From NCBI RefSeq assembly GCF_006335015.1, contig NZ_VDGT01000015.1, positions 1 to 64,000 of the forward strand: DNA of 64,000 nt. The letters are read 5' to 3'. How positions within the stretch are numbered: position 1 is the first letter of the stretch; every line of letters starts with the position of its first letter. The stretch comes from Streptomyces sedi. Its GTDB lineage: Bacteria; Actinomycetota; Actinomycetes; Streptomycetales; Streptomycetaceae. Of the stretch, positions 18,547 through 26,153 are shown in pieces. The notes under the pieces were generated by a model, which did not search any database, was not told the DNA's origin, and worked only from the letters and a program-made list of their open reading frames with translations. The translations under genes were made by a program, and so were the position numbers.

Positions 18547-19823
18547 CCGGGGCGGAGTACCGGGCCGCGGTCGCGGGTCTCGAAGTACCAGGTGCGGCTC
18601 CGGCAGGGCCTTCGCGGTCGTCTTCGTCCCCGGGGGTGCCGAGGGGGCCCGAGCCGCCGGAGCTGCCCGAGCTGTCGGCGCTGCTGGAGAGCGTGCGGCT
18701 GCGGCTGGCGGAGGAGGGCGCCGAGCCGACGCCGGGGCGGGTGGCCGCCGCGCTCCGCGCCCAGGGGCTGCTGCTGGGGGACCGGGCGGTGCTCTCCGTG
18801 GTGCGCGCGCTGCGCTCGGAGCTGGTCGGCGCCGGCCCGCTCCAGCCGTTGCTGGCCGCGCCCGAGGTCACCGACGTCCTGGTCAACGGCCCCGACGAGG
18901 TGTGGATCGACAGGGGCGGCGGCCTGGAGCGCGCGGACGTGCGCTTTCCCGACGACGCCTCGGTGCGCAGGCTGGCCCAGCGGCTGGCGGCCTCGGCGGG
19001 GCGCCGGCTGGACGACGCCCGGCCCTGGGTGGACGCCAGGCTCCCGGACGGCACCCGGATGCACGCGGTGCTGCCGCCGGTGGCCGTGGGCTCGCCCTGT
19101 GTCTCCCTGCGGGTGGTGCGCCACCGGGCCTTCACGCTGGCCGAGTTGTGCGCGGCGGGCACCCTGCCGCCCGGCGGGGAGCGGCTGCTGGGCGCGGTGC
19201 TCGCCGCGCGGCTCTCCTTTCTGGTGACGGGCGGCACGGGCTCGGGGAAGAGCACGCTGCTCGCCTCGCTGCTCGGCCTGGTGGGGCCGGAGGAGCGGGT
19301 GGTCCTCGTCGAGGACTCGGCGGAGCTGAGGCCGACGCATCCGCACGTGGTGCGGTTGGAGACCCGCCCGGCCAACCAGGAGGGCGCCGGCCGGGTCACC
19401 CTGCGCGATCTGGTGCGGCAGGCCCTGCGGATGCGGCCGGACCGGCTGGTCGTCGGGGAGGTGCGGGGCGCCGAGGTCACGGAGTTGCTCGCCGCGTTCA
19501 ACACGGGCCACGGCGGCTGCGGCACGCTCCACGCCAACGCGGCGGCGGACGTGCCGGCCCGGCTGGAGGCGCTCGGTGGCGCGGCGGGGCTGCCGAGGGC
19601 CGCGTTGCACAGCCAGGTGGCGGCAGCGCTGGCGCTGGTGCTTCATCTGGTCAGGGACCGGCGGTCGGGGCGCCGCAGGCTGGCGGAGATCCAGCTGCTG
19701 GAGCAGGGACCCGGCGGGCTGGTGGGGACGGTGCCGGCCGCCCGTTGGGGCCAGGACGGGTTCGTCCGTGAGGAGGGGTGGGCGCGGCTCTCCGCGCTCT
19801 GCGCGCGGGGAGTGGCCCGATGA
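18543..19823 (+). CDS. tadA: TadA/CpaF secretion ATPase
   Basis: A 426-residue type II/IV secretion ATPase that would power the Tad (Flp-type) pilus or secretion apparatus. Walker A is GGTGSGKSTL, followed by the Asp box VVLVEDSAEL, a Walker B-like region DRLVVGEVRGAE, and a GHGGCGTLHAN His-box segment; all catalytic elements are present. The first 50 residues are a Pro/Ser-rich linker. The start GTG 18543 overlaps the ssd stop (GTGA), and its own stop overlaps tadB (ATGA), so the whole cluster is translationally coupled. Confidence 0.92.
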   Translation: MTGAEYRAAVAGLEVPGAAPAGPSRSSSSPGVPRGPEPPELPELSALLESVRLRLAEEGAEPTPGRVAAALRAQGLLLGDRAVLSVVRALRSELVGAGPLQPLLAAPEVTDVLVNGPDEVWIDRGGGLERADVRFPDDASVRRLAQRLAASAGRRLDDARPWVDARLPDGTRMHAVLPPVAVGSPCVSLRVVRHRAFTLAELCAAGTLPPGGERLLGAVLAARLSFLVTGGTGSGKSTLLASLLGLVGPEERVVLVEDSAELRPTHPHVVRLETRPANQEGAGRVTLRDLVRQALRMRPDRLVVGEVRGAEVTELLAAFNTGHGGCGTLHANAAADVPARLEALGGAAGLPRAALHSQVAAALALVLHLVRDRRSGRRRLAEIQLLEQGPGGLVGTVPAARWGQDGFVREEGWARLSALCARGVAR

Positions 19824-20665
19824 GCGCGCCCTGGGTGCCCTGGGCCGCGGCGCTCTGCGCCGTCGTCGGGGCGTGGCTGGTGGCCGGCAGGGACCGGCGG
19901 GCCGCCCGGGGGCGGGCGTTGGCCCTCGGCGGCGCCGGCGGGACGGCCCGCCGCCCCGCCCGCTGGCGGCCGGACGCGGTGGCGGTGCGGGTGGCGCTGT
20001 GCTGTCTGGCCGGCGGCGGGGTGGTGTCCCTGGCGGCTGGGTCCGCGGTGCCGTGGATGGTCTCGGCGCTGGCCGTTCCGCTGGTCGACCGCGGTTGGCG
20101 GCGGCGAGGCGCCGCTTCGGCCGCCCTGCGACAGCGGGAGGCAGTGGTGGACTTCTGCGTGGCACTGGCCGGCGAGGTCCAGGCCGGCAGGCCGGCCGTC
20201 GCGGCGCTCGCCACGGCGGGGCGGGCCGAGTTGGGCCCGCTGGCGGCGGCGCCGCTGGCCGCCGCGCGGTACGGCGGGGACGTGCCGGGGGCGCTGCGCT
20301 CGGCGGCGGACCGGCCGGGGGCCGAGGGCCTGTCCGGCGTCGCCGCCTGCTGGGAGGTGGCCGTGCAGGGCGGCGCCTCGCTGGCCGCCGGGCTGGAGCG
20401 GGTGGCGACCGCGCTGCGCGCCGAGCGGGATCAGGACGAGGAGTTGCGCGCCCTGCTGGCCGGCCCGAGGGCCACGGCCAGGGTGCTGGCGGCGTTGCCA
20501 CTCGGCGGGCTGGTGCTCGGCTCGACGATGGGGATCGCGCCGCTGCGGGTGCTGTTCGGCACGCCGTTGGGGCTCTGCTGCCTGGCACTCGGCGCGTTGT
20601 TCCAGTGGGCCGGGATGGCGTGGGTCGCCGCCCTGGCGCGCTCGGCCGAGAGGCCGGCGCGGTGA
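19820..20665 (+). CDS. tadB: TadB-like inner-membrane platform protein
   Basis: A 281-residue type II secretion F-domain membrane protein. An N-terminal helix is followed by a second hydrophobic pair (about 50-90), a cytoplasmic F domain (about 100-210), and two C-terminal membrane helices. It forms the membrane platform with TadC above the TadA ATPase. It overlaps tadA and tadC by four bases each. Position and topology equal M. tuberculosis Rv3658c. Confidence 0.85.
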   Translation: MSAPWVPWAAALCAVVGAWLVAGRDRRAARGRALALGGAGGTARRPARWRPDAVAVRVALCCLAGGGVVSLAAGSAVPWMVSALAVPLVDRGWRRRGAASAALRQREAVVDFCVALAGEVQAGRPAVAALATAGRAELGPLAAAPLAAARYGGDVPGALRSAADRPGAEGLSGVAACWEVAVQGGASLAAGLERVATALRAERDQDEELRALLAGPRATARVLAALPLGGLVLGSTMGIAPLRVLFGTPLGLCCLALGALFQWAGMAWVAALARSAERPAR

Positions 20666-21267
20666 GCGCCGAGTGGGCGCGCGGCTGGCTGAGCCTCGCG
20701 CTGGCGCTGCTCCTGCTGCCGCTGGCGGCCGGTCAGTTCCGGGCCCTGCTCCGGGAGCGGCGGCGGAAGGCGGCGCTGTGCGGCCGGCCGCGCCGGCGTT
20801 GGCGGTGGCCGAGGCGTGCCCGCGGGGCCGCGGCGCCCGATCCGGCGCTGCCGTTGGCCACGGAGCTGCTCGCCGCGTGTCTCGCGGCGGGGGCCGAGCC
20901 GGGGGCGGCGGCGGGCGCCGTGGGCGCGTCCGTGCGGGGCCCGGTCGGGGAGGCGCTGTGCCGGGCGGCGGCCGAGCTGCGGCTCGGTGGCGAGCCGACG
21001 GTGGTCTGGGGCCGGTTGGGCGCGCTGCCGGGCGCGGAGCGGCTGGCCAGACGGCTGGAGTCGGCGGGCGGCAGCGGGGCGCCGGTGGTGCGGGCGTTCG
21101 CGGCTGAGGCCGCGGAGGCGCGGGCGCGGCGCCGCCGGGCGGCGCAGGCCGGGGCGCGGCGGGCCGCCGTGCTGGTCGCCGGTCCGCTGGGGCTGTGCTT
21201 CCTGCCGGCCTTTCTGCTGCTGGGGGTGGCGCCCGTACTGCTCGGACTGCTGGCGGAGTTGACATGA
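20662..21267 (+). CDS. tadC: TadC-like inner-membrane platform protein (GTG start)
   Basis: A 201-residue type II secretion F-domain protein, shorter than proteobacterial TadC (about 300 aa) but normal for actinobacteria (Rv3657c-like). It has one N-terminal helix, a helical core with LATELLAACLAAG, and C-terminal membrane helices from about 165. The start overlaps the tadB stop. It is followed by 210 bases before the pilin-like gene, the first real gap in the cluster. Confidence 0.8.
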   Translation: MSAEWARGWLSLALALLLLPLAAGQFRALLRERRRKAALCGRPRRRWRWPRRARGAAAPDPALPLATELLAACLAAGAEPGAAAGAVGASVRGPVGEALCRAAAELRLGGEPTVVWGRLGALPGAERLARRLESAGGSGAPVVRAFAAEAAEARARRRRAAQAGARRAAVLVAGPLGLCFLPAFLLLGVAPVLLGLLAELT

Positions 21268-21477
21268 CACGGCCCCGAAACGTCCGGCGCCCTCTCCCCA
21301 GGTACGCGCGGCCGACGCCTCCCGGGCGGGGGCGCGGGCCGCCCGGGGCGACGCCTTCCACGCCCCGTCAACGCCGGTCACGCACACGGCAACCCTCCGC
21401 ACCCGCCCATTCACCCGCACATCCGCACGCACATCCGCACGTCACTTCACGCATCGCGAGCCCGAGGAGAACGAGTC
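21268..21477. other. Gap between tadC and the pilin-like gene
   Basis: A 210-base low-complexity stretch rich in CCGCAC/ACATCCGCAC-type direct repeats (21405-21450, ACATCCGCACGC twice). It ends in the good ribosome site GAGGAGAACGAG before the pilin-like gene. It may allow separate, stronger expression of the pilin. Confidence 0.4.
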
Positions 21478-21744
21478 ATGTACCACCCCGCCCCCTCCCA
21501 CCCCCGACGGCCCTTCCCACCGCGTCAACGCCCGCGGCAGCGCGGTCCGCTGCGCCGCCCCCGGCACCGGCGCGCCCGTCCCCTCGTGCACCGGCCCGAG
21601 GCCGGGATGAACACGACCGAGTACGCCGTGGGCACCCTCGCCACGGCCGGGTTCGCCGCCGTGCTCTACCAGGTGCTCCGCTCCGACCTGGTGAGGGGTG
21701 AGCTGCGTGAGCTGGTCCAGCGGGCGCTCGACGTCCCACTCTGA
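21478..21744 (+). CDS. DUF4244 Flp-pilin-like protein
   Basis: An 88-residue protein with an Arg/Pro-rich 43-residue leader. After it comes GMNTTEYAVGTLATAGFAAV, which matches the Flp prepilin pattern (cleavage after Gly, Glu-Tyr at +5/+6, then a hydrophobic helix). DUF4244 proteins (M. tuberculosis Rv3656c) are the likely pilin subunits of actinobacterial Tad clusters. The long basic leader is unusual; the true start could be internal, but ATG 21478 has the only strong ribosome site. No prepilin peptidase gene is in the window. Confidence 0.75.
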   Translation: MYHPAPSHPRRPFPPRQRPRQRGPLRRPRHRRARPLVHRPEAGMNTTEYAVGTLATAGFAAVLYQVLRSDLVRGELRELVQRALDVPL

Positions 21745-22069
21745 CGCCGGTTCGGTCACGGTCGAGAGCGCCCTGGCCATCCCCACGCTGCTGGTGCTTC
21801 TCGGCCTCCTGCTCGGCGGCCTGGGCCTCTTCACCACCCAGGCGCTCTGCCAGGACGCGGCGCGCGGCGCGGCACGGGCCGCCGCCAGGGGCGAGTCGCC
21901 GGAGCAGGTCGTGCGGGTCGCCCACGAGACGGCGCCGGGGGACGCCCGGGTCGAGATCAGCCGGGAGGGACAGCTCTACCGGGTCACCGTCTCGGCGCCG
22001 TCGCGGGTGACGGCGGCGTTCGGGATCGCGGTCAGCGGCGGGGCGGTGGCCCGTGTCGAGCCGCGCTGA
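21698..22069 (+). CDS. TadE-family pseudopilin-like protein
   Basis: A 123-residue TadE-like protein. The segment DAGSVTVESALAIPTLL, followed by a hydrophobic helix (about 17-45), is the TadE/G signature with the Glu five residues after Gly-Ser. The soluble part ends AVSGGAVARVEPR. Its frame overlaps the end of the pilin-like gene by about 47 bases; GTG 21698 or 21707 could be the start. It equals Rv3655c in order. Confidence 0.72.
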   Translation: MSCVSWSSGRSTSHSDAGSVTVESALAIPTLLVLLGLLLGGLGLFTTQALCQDAARGAARAAARGESPEQVVRVAHETAPGDARVEISREGQLYRVTVSAPSRVTAAFGIAVSGGAVARVEPR

Positions 22070-22427
22070 GCGGGGCGACCGGGGCGGCGCCACGGTCTGG
22101 GCGGCGCTGGTGGTCGTGGCGCTCTGCGGCGTCTTCGTCGCGGTGGTGACGGTCCACCAGGCGCTGGCCGCCCGGCAGCGGGCCGCCACCGCGGCGGATC
22201 TCGCGGCGCTCGCCGCCGCCGACCACGCGACGGCGGGCCAGCAGAGCGCCTGCGCGGCGGCGCGGCGGGTGGCCGAGGCGCAGGGTGCCCGGCTGATCCG
22301 CTGCCATCTCGGTGGTGAGGTCGCCGACCTCACCACCGAGGCCACGGCCGGGCCGCACACCGCCACCGCCCGGGCGAGAGCGGCGCCCGCCGGCGTTCCC
22401 GACCCGGCGACGGCCGGCCGTGTCGGT
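22053..22427 (+). CDS. Rv3654c/TadE-like helicase-adjacent secretion protein (no natural stop)
   Basis: The frame starts with GTG 22053 inside the end of the TadE gene. It encodes RGGATVWAALVVVALCGVFVAV, a TadE-like N-terminal helix, then AARQRAATAADLAALAAAD, which is characteristic of the Rv3654c family. About 125 residues are convincing. The frame has no stop before 24852, because it continues in phase through the antisense of the helicase gene. The end given is where the convergent helicase begins; the real end is unclear and a lost stop or a frameshift is possible. Confidence 0.5.
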
Positions 22428-24830
22428 TCAGTCGCGCGGCCGGCCGCGCAGGAGCTCGGTGAGGAGGCGGACGGCGCCGGCCTTGTGCAGGGGCTCGTTG
22501 CCGTTGCCGCATTTCGGGGACTGGATGCAGGAGGGGCATCCGGTGTGGCACTCGCAGGCCGCGATGGCGTCCCTGGTCGCGGTGAGCCAGCGCGCCGCGG
22601 TGTGGAAGGCGCGCTCGGCGAAACCGGCCCCGCCGGGATGCCCGTCGTGGACGAAGACGGTCGGCAGCAGCGTGTCGGGGTGCAGCGCGATGGAGACCCC
22701 GCCGATGTCCCACCGGTCGCAGGTGGCGAAGAGCGGCAGCATCCCGATCGCGGCGTGCTCGGCGGCGTGCAGCGCCCCCGGCAGGATCGCGGGCGTGACC
22801 CGCGCGTCCGTCAGCTGATCCTCGGTCATGGTCCACCACACCGCGCGGGTGCGCAGCGTCCTGGGCGGCAGGTCGAGCCGCGTCTCGCCCAGCACCTCGC
22901 CGGTCGGCAGCCGCCGCCGCAGATAGGAGACCACCTGCTGGGTGACCTCGACCGAGCCGAAGCACAACCGCGCCTCGCCCCACGGCACCTCGACGTCGGT
23001 CTCCAGCACGGACAGCTCGGCCACCTCCCGGGCGGAGGTGGACCAGGGCGGGTTGGACTCCTCGACGAAGGCGACGGAGTCGGCCAGGTCCAGCTCCCGG
23101 ACGACGAAGGTCTGCCCCCGGTGCAGATGGACGGCGCCCTCGTGGACGGCGGTGTGGGCGGCCCCCGCGTCGACGGTGCCCAGCAGCCGGCCGGTCTCCG
23201 CCTCGACGACGCGCACCGGGTCGCCGCCCCTGCCACGGATGTCGACCAGGTCGGCAGGACGCTCCCTGCGGGTCCAGTACCAGCCGCCGCCCCGGCGGCG
23301 CAGCAGCCCCCGGTCGGTGAGCCGCGGCAGCAGCTCGGCGGCCGTGACATCGAAGAACGCTTCGTCGCCTTCGACATCCGCCTCGGTCAGCGGGGCCTCG
23401 GCCGCGGCGGCGCAGAGGTGCGGGGCCAGGACGTACGGGTTCCCCGGGTCCAGCACGGTGCTCTCCACCGGCCGTTGGAAGAGCGCCTCCGGATGGTGCA
23501 CCAGATAGGTGTCCAACGGGTCGTCACGGGCGATCAGCACGGCCAACGCCCCCTGCCGTCGCCTGCCGGCCCGTCCGGCCTGCTGCCAGAGCGAGGCCCT
23601 GGTCCCCGGATAACCGGCCAGCAGCACGGCGTCCAGCCCCGCGACATCCACACCCAGCTCCAGCGCCGTGGTGGCGGCCAGCCCCAGCAGCTCACCGCTG
23701 TGCAGGGCCCGTTCCAACTCCCGTCGCTCCTCCGGCAGATAGCCGCCGCGATAGGCGGCGACGCGTCCGGCCAGCGCGCGGTCGGTCGCGGCCAGCCGGT
23801 CCTGGGCGATCAGCGAGATCAGCTCGGCGCCGCGCCGGGAGCGCACGAAGGCCACCGTGCGGACGCCCCGCCCGGCCAGGTCGGCCAGCAGCTCCGCGGC
23901 CTCGGCGGTCGCGGTCCGCCGGGCCGGCGCGCCGCCCTCGCCGCCGGATTCGGTCAGCGGCGGCTCCCACAGGGCGAAGACCAACTCGCCACGGGGAGAG
24001 GAGTCTTCTGTGACCTCCGTCACCGGCACGCCGACCAGCCGGCTCGCCGAGGAGCCGGGCTCGGCGGTGGTCGCCGACGCCAGCAGGAAGACCGGCTCGG
24101 CCCCGTAGAGCGCGCAGACGCGGCGCAGCCGGCGCAGCACCTGTGCCACGTGCGAGCCGAAGACCCCCCGGTAGACGTGGCACTCGTCGATCACCACATA
24201 GCGCAGCGCCCGAAGGAAGGAGGTCCAGCGTCGGTGCCCCGGCAGCAGGCCGGTGTGGAGCATGTCGGGGTTGGTGAGCAGCAGGTTGGCGTGCTCCCTG
24301 GCCCAGGCCCGTTCCTCCCTCGGGGTGTCCCCGTCGTAGACGGCGGGTCGCACCGCCGTGCCCAGCGGCCCCGCCAGGGCGCGTATCGCCCGCCACTGGT
24401 CGGCGGCCAAAGCCTTGGTGGGCGCCAGATAGAGCGCGGTCGCGCCCCGCCGGTTGGGTGCCGACGCGCCGTCCAGCAGCGCGTTCAGCACGGGCACCTG
24501 GTAGGTCAACGACTTGCCCGACGCGGTGCCCGTCGACACCACGACCGAGGTGCCGCGCACGGCGTGGTCCACGGCGTCCGCCTGGTGCGCCCAGGGCCGT
24601 TCGATGCCGGTGGCGCGCACGGCGTCCAGCACCTCCTGGCGTATGCCTTCCGGCCAGTCGGCATGGATCTCCTTCTGACCGGGCAGCTGCTCCGTATGAG
24701 TGATGCGGCGCGACCGTTCCCCGGGCGCGCTCAGCCGTGCCAGCACCGCCGTCGGAGACTGACGGCGACCGTCGGTCTCGGAGGCGTTCCGGGGTGGCTG
24801 GTTGTGGCGCACAAGGAACGAGTGTGTCAC
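22428..24830 (-). CDS. DEAD/DEAH-box helicase with DUF1998 (MrfA-like)
   Basis: A superfamily 2 helicase of about 800 residues. Walker A is STGTASGKSLTY, the DEVH-type motif II is VIDECHVYRG, and the C-terminal DUF1998 domain has a four-cysteine cluster CECHTGCPSCIQSPKCGN. This architecture is that of B. subtilis MrfA/YprA, which acts in mitomycin-lesion repair, and of M. tuberculosis Rv3649. The start is uncertain. GTG 24830 avoids overlap with bldG; the longer frame (to 25379) would run across bldG and uses several TTA codons, so I rejected it. It is convergent with the Tad cluster. Confidence 0.88.
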   Translation of the reverse strand: MTHSFLVRHNQPPRNASETDGRRQSPTAVLARLSAPGERSRRITHTEQLPGQKEIHADWPEGIRQEVLDAVRATGIERPWAHQADAVDHAVRGTSVVVSTGTASGKSLTYQVPVLNALLDGASAPNRRGATALYLAPTKALAADQWRAIRALAGPLGTAVRPAVYDGDTPREERAWAREHANLLLTNPDMLHTGLLPGHRRWTSFLRALRYVVIDECHVYRGVFGSHVAQVLRRLRRVCALYGAEPVFLLASATTAEPGSSASRLVGVPVTEVTEDSSPRGELVFALWEPPLTESGGEGGAPARRTATAEAAELLADLAGRGVRTVAFVRSRRGAELISLIAQDRLAATDRALAGRVAAYRGGYLPEERRELERALHSGELLGLAATTALELGVDVAGLDAVLLAGYPGTRASLWQQAGRAGRRRQGALAVLIARDDPLDTYLVHHPEALFQRPVESTVLDPGNPYVLAPHLCAAAAEAPLTEADVEGDEAFFDVTAAELLPRLTDRGLLRRRGGGWYWTRRERPADLVDIRGRGGDPVRVVEAETGRLLGTVDAGAAHTAVHEGAVHLHRGQTFVVRELDLADSVAFVEESNPPWSTSAREVAELSVLETDVEVPWGEARLCFGSVEVTQQVVSYLRRRLPTGEVLGETRLDLPPRTLRTRAVWWTMTEDQLTDARVTPAILPGALHAAEHAAIGMLPLFATCDRWDIGGVSIALHPDTLLPTVFVHDGHPGGAGFAERAFHTAARWLTATRDAIAACECHTGCPSCIQSPKCGNGNEPLHKAGAVRLLTELLRGRPRD

Positions 24831-24950
24831 TGGTCCGACGGACAATGGCTGTAAGACGTCGTGCTGGGCATGGGGTAAGTGGTTGAATGCCCTGGCGGCT
24901 GCCGATCCAGGGGGGCGACCGCTCGTTAGCAAGGTGCTGGAGGACGATCC
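24831..24950. promoter_or_regulatory. Divergent regulatory region of bldG and the helicase
   Basis: A 120-base divergent spacer. It is less GC-rich than the coding DNA and contains GAGGACG just before the bldG GTG. In S. coelicolor bldG has two promoters here; I cannot assign their boxes confidently. Confidence 0.4.
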
Positions 24951-25292
24951 GTGGACTTGTCCCTTTCGACCCGAACCGTGGGCGACCGTACGGTCGTCGA
25001 GGTCGGCGGCGAGATCGACGTATACACCGCGCCCAAGCTGCGCGAACAGCTTGTGGAGCTGGTCAATGACGGCAACCACCACCTCGTGGTGGACATGGAG
25101 CGCGTTGACTTCCTGGACTCCACGGGACTCGGTGTGCTGGTAGGTGGCCTGAAGCGGGTGCGTGCCCAGGAGGGCTCGCTCCGGCTGGTGTGCAACCAGG
25201 AGCGCATTCTGAAGATCTTCCGGATCACGGGCCTGACCAAGGTGTTCCCGATCCACGAGTCCGTCGACGAGGCCATCACGGCGACCGACTGA
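24951..25292 (+). CDS. bldG: Anti-sigma factor antagonist BldG
   Basis: A 113-residue STAS-domain anti-anti-sigma factor. The phosphorylatable serine lies in the conserved MERVDFLDSTGLGVLVG segment. Length, sequence and the following gene match BldG, required for aerial mycelium and antibiotic production in Streptomyces. BldG binds anti-sigma proteins in its unphosphorylated form. The GTG start 24951 has GGAGGACG upstream. The anti-sigma-like gene follows after 125 bases and is probably co-transcribed. Confidence 0.95.
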   Translation: MDLSLSTRTVGDRTVVEVGGEIDVYTAPKLREQLVELVNDGNHHLVVDMERVDFLDSTGLGVLVGGLKRVRAQEGSLRLVCNQERILKIFRITGLTKVFPIHESVDEAITATD

Positions 25293-25417
25293 GACGTGGC
25301 GCCCGGTCGCCCGGCAGCAGTTCGAAAGATCATCAGCGACCCGCCCCGGCCGCGACGGTCCACGCACCGTCGGCATCATGGCCGGGGCGGTCTGTCCGCA
25401 TCACCAAGGGGGTTGGC

Positions 25418-25837
25418 ATGGCCACCGTCGAGCTCCGCTTCAGTGCGTCCCCGGAGCATGTGCGCACCGCCAGGCTGGTCGCCGCCGCGGTCGCCAGAAG
25501 GGCCGGGGTCGACGAGTCGGCGCTGGACGAGCTGCGCCTCGCCGTGGGGGAGGCGTGCAGCCGAGCCGTCGGACTGCACGCGATCCACGGCCTGACGAGC
25601 CCGGTGCGGGTCGTGCTCACCGAGGGTGAGAAGTCCTTCTCGATCGAGGTCGGCGACGACGCGCCCAGCACGGTCCCCGCACCCCGGGAGTCCTCCGCCA
25701 GCGAGGCGGCCGAGGACACCGACGAGCTGGGGCTGGCCGTGATCAGCGGCCTCGTGGACGATGTCGAGGTTCTCTCCGCCGCCAACGGTGGTCTGATCCG
25801 CATGAGTTGGCCGACCGCCACGCCGTCCTTCCCCTGA
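25418..25837 (+). CDS. Anti-sigma-factor-like HATPase protein (bldG partner)
   Basis: A 139-residue GHKL-fold protein of the RsbW/SpoIIAB group, equal to SCO3548 in position. The N-box helix reads LRLAVGEACSRAVGLH, where the Asn that holds Mg-ATP in active kinases is Arg; the G1 region is VGDDAPS instead of DxGxG. The later DELGLAVISGLVDDV is kept. It is therefore likely a BldG-binding protein with weak or no kinase activity, so BldG phosphorylation may come from another kinase. ATG 25418 is preferred because the preceding frame has no start with a ribosome site. Confidence 0.85.
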   Translation: MATVELRFSASPEHVRTARLVAAAVARRAGVDESALDELRLAVGEACSRAVGLHAIHGLTSPVRVVLTEGEKSFSIEVGDDAPSTVPAPRESSASEAAEDTDELGLAVISGLVDDVEVLSAANGGLIRMSWPTATPSFP

Positions 25838-25871
25838 GCCGTCGGGTCGTCCCGACCGCTCCGCTTCTTCG

Positions 25872-25914
25872 ATCTCCTGGTCGAGGCCCCCGCGAGGGGC
25901 CTCGACCAGGAGAT
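25872..25914 (+). terminator. Terminator of the bldG operon
   Basis: A perfect 19-base stem (ATCTCCTGGTCGAGGCCCC and its complement) with a five-base loop CGCGA, followed by TCTCTTTCTC, 34 bases after the stop codon. This is a classical intrinsic terminator. Confidence 0.9.
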
Positions 25915-26073
25915 TCTCTTTCTCCGGCCCCGCCTTTTCAAGATCCGTCACGGGGCCCGTTTTCTTGATCCCTTTTCTCCGGCCGGAGAAAAGGGCTCGC
26001 CGCGCGTGGCCGGGAATCTCCCCGTGATGTTTGCCCGTGCGCCCCTGATGTGCTCGTATCGCTTCGCGTCCCC

Positions 26074-26101
26074 TTGTCGATCTCGTATCTCTCTCTACAC
26101 T
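26074..26101 (+). promoter_or_regulatory. Candidate hppA promoter
   Basis: TTGTCG (26074-26079) and TACACT (26096-26101) are separated by 16 bases, giving a start near 26108 and a leader of about 46 bases with AAGGAGGACGA before the ATG. This is the best -35/-10 pair in the gap. Confidence 0.5.
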
Positions 26102-26153
26102 CCGGCGACGTCTGTCAGTTTTCCGCAGCACGCCTGAGCGTCAAGGAGGACGA

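Noticed and set aside
22431..24854. Continuation of a 933-codon plus-strand frame across the helicase gene
   Set aside because: It is the in-phase antisense of a clear helicase. Its translation is Arg/Gln/Gly/Pro-rich with no motif.
24831..25379. N-terminal extension of the helicase across bldG
   Set aside because: It would overlap bldG completely, uses TTA codons and lacks any motif or ribosome site.
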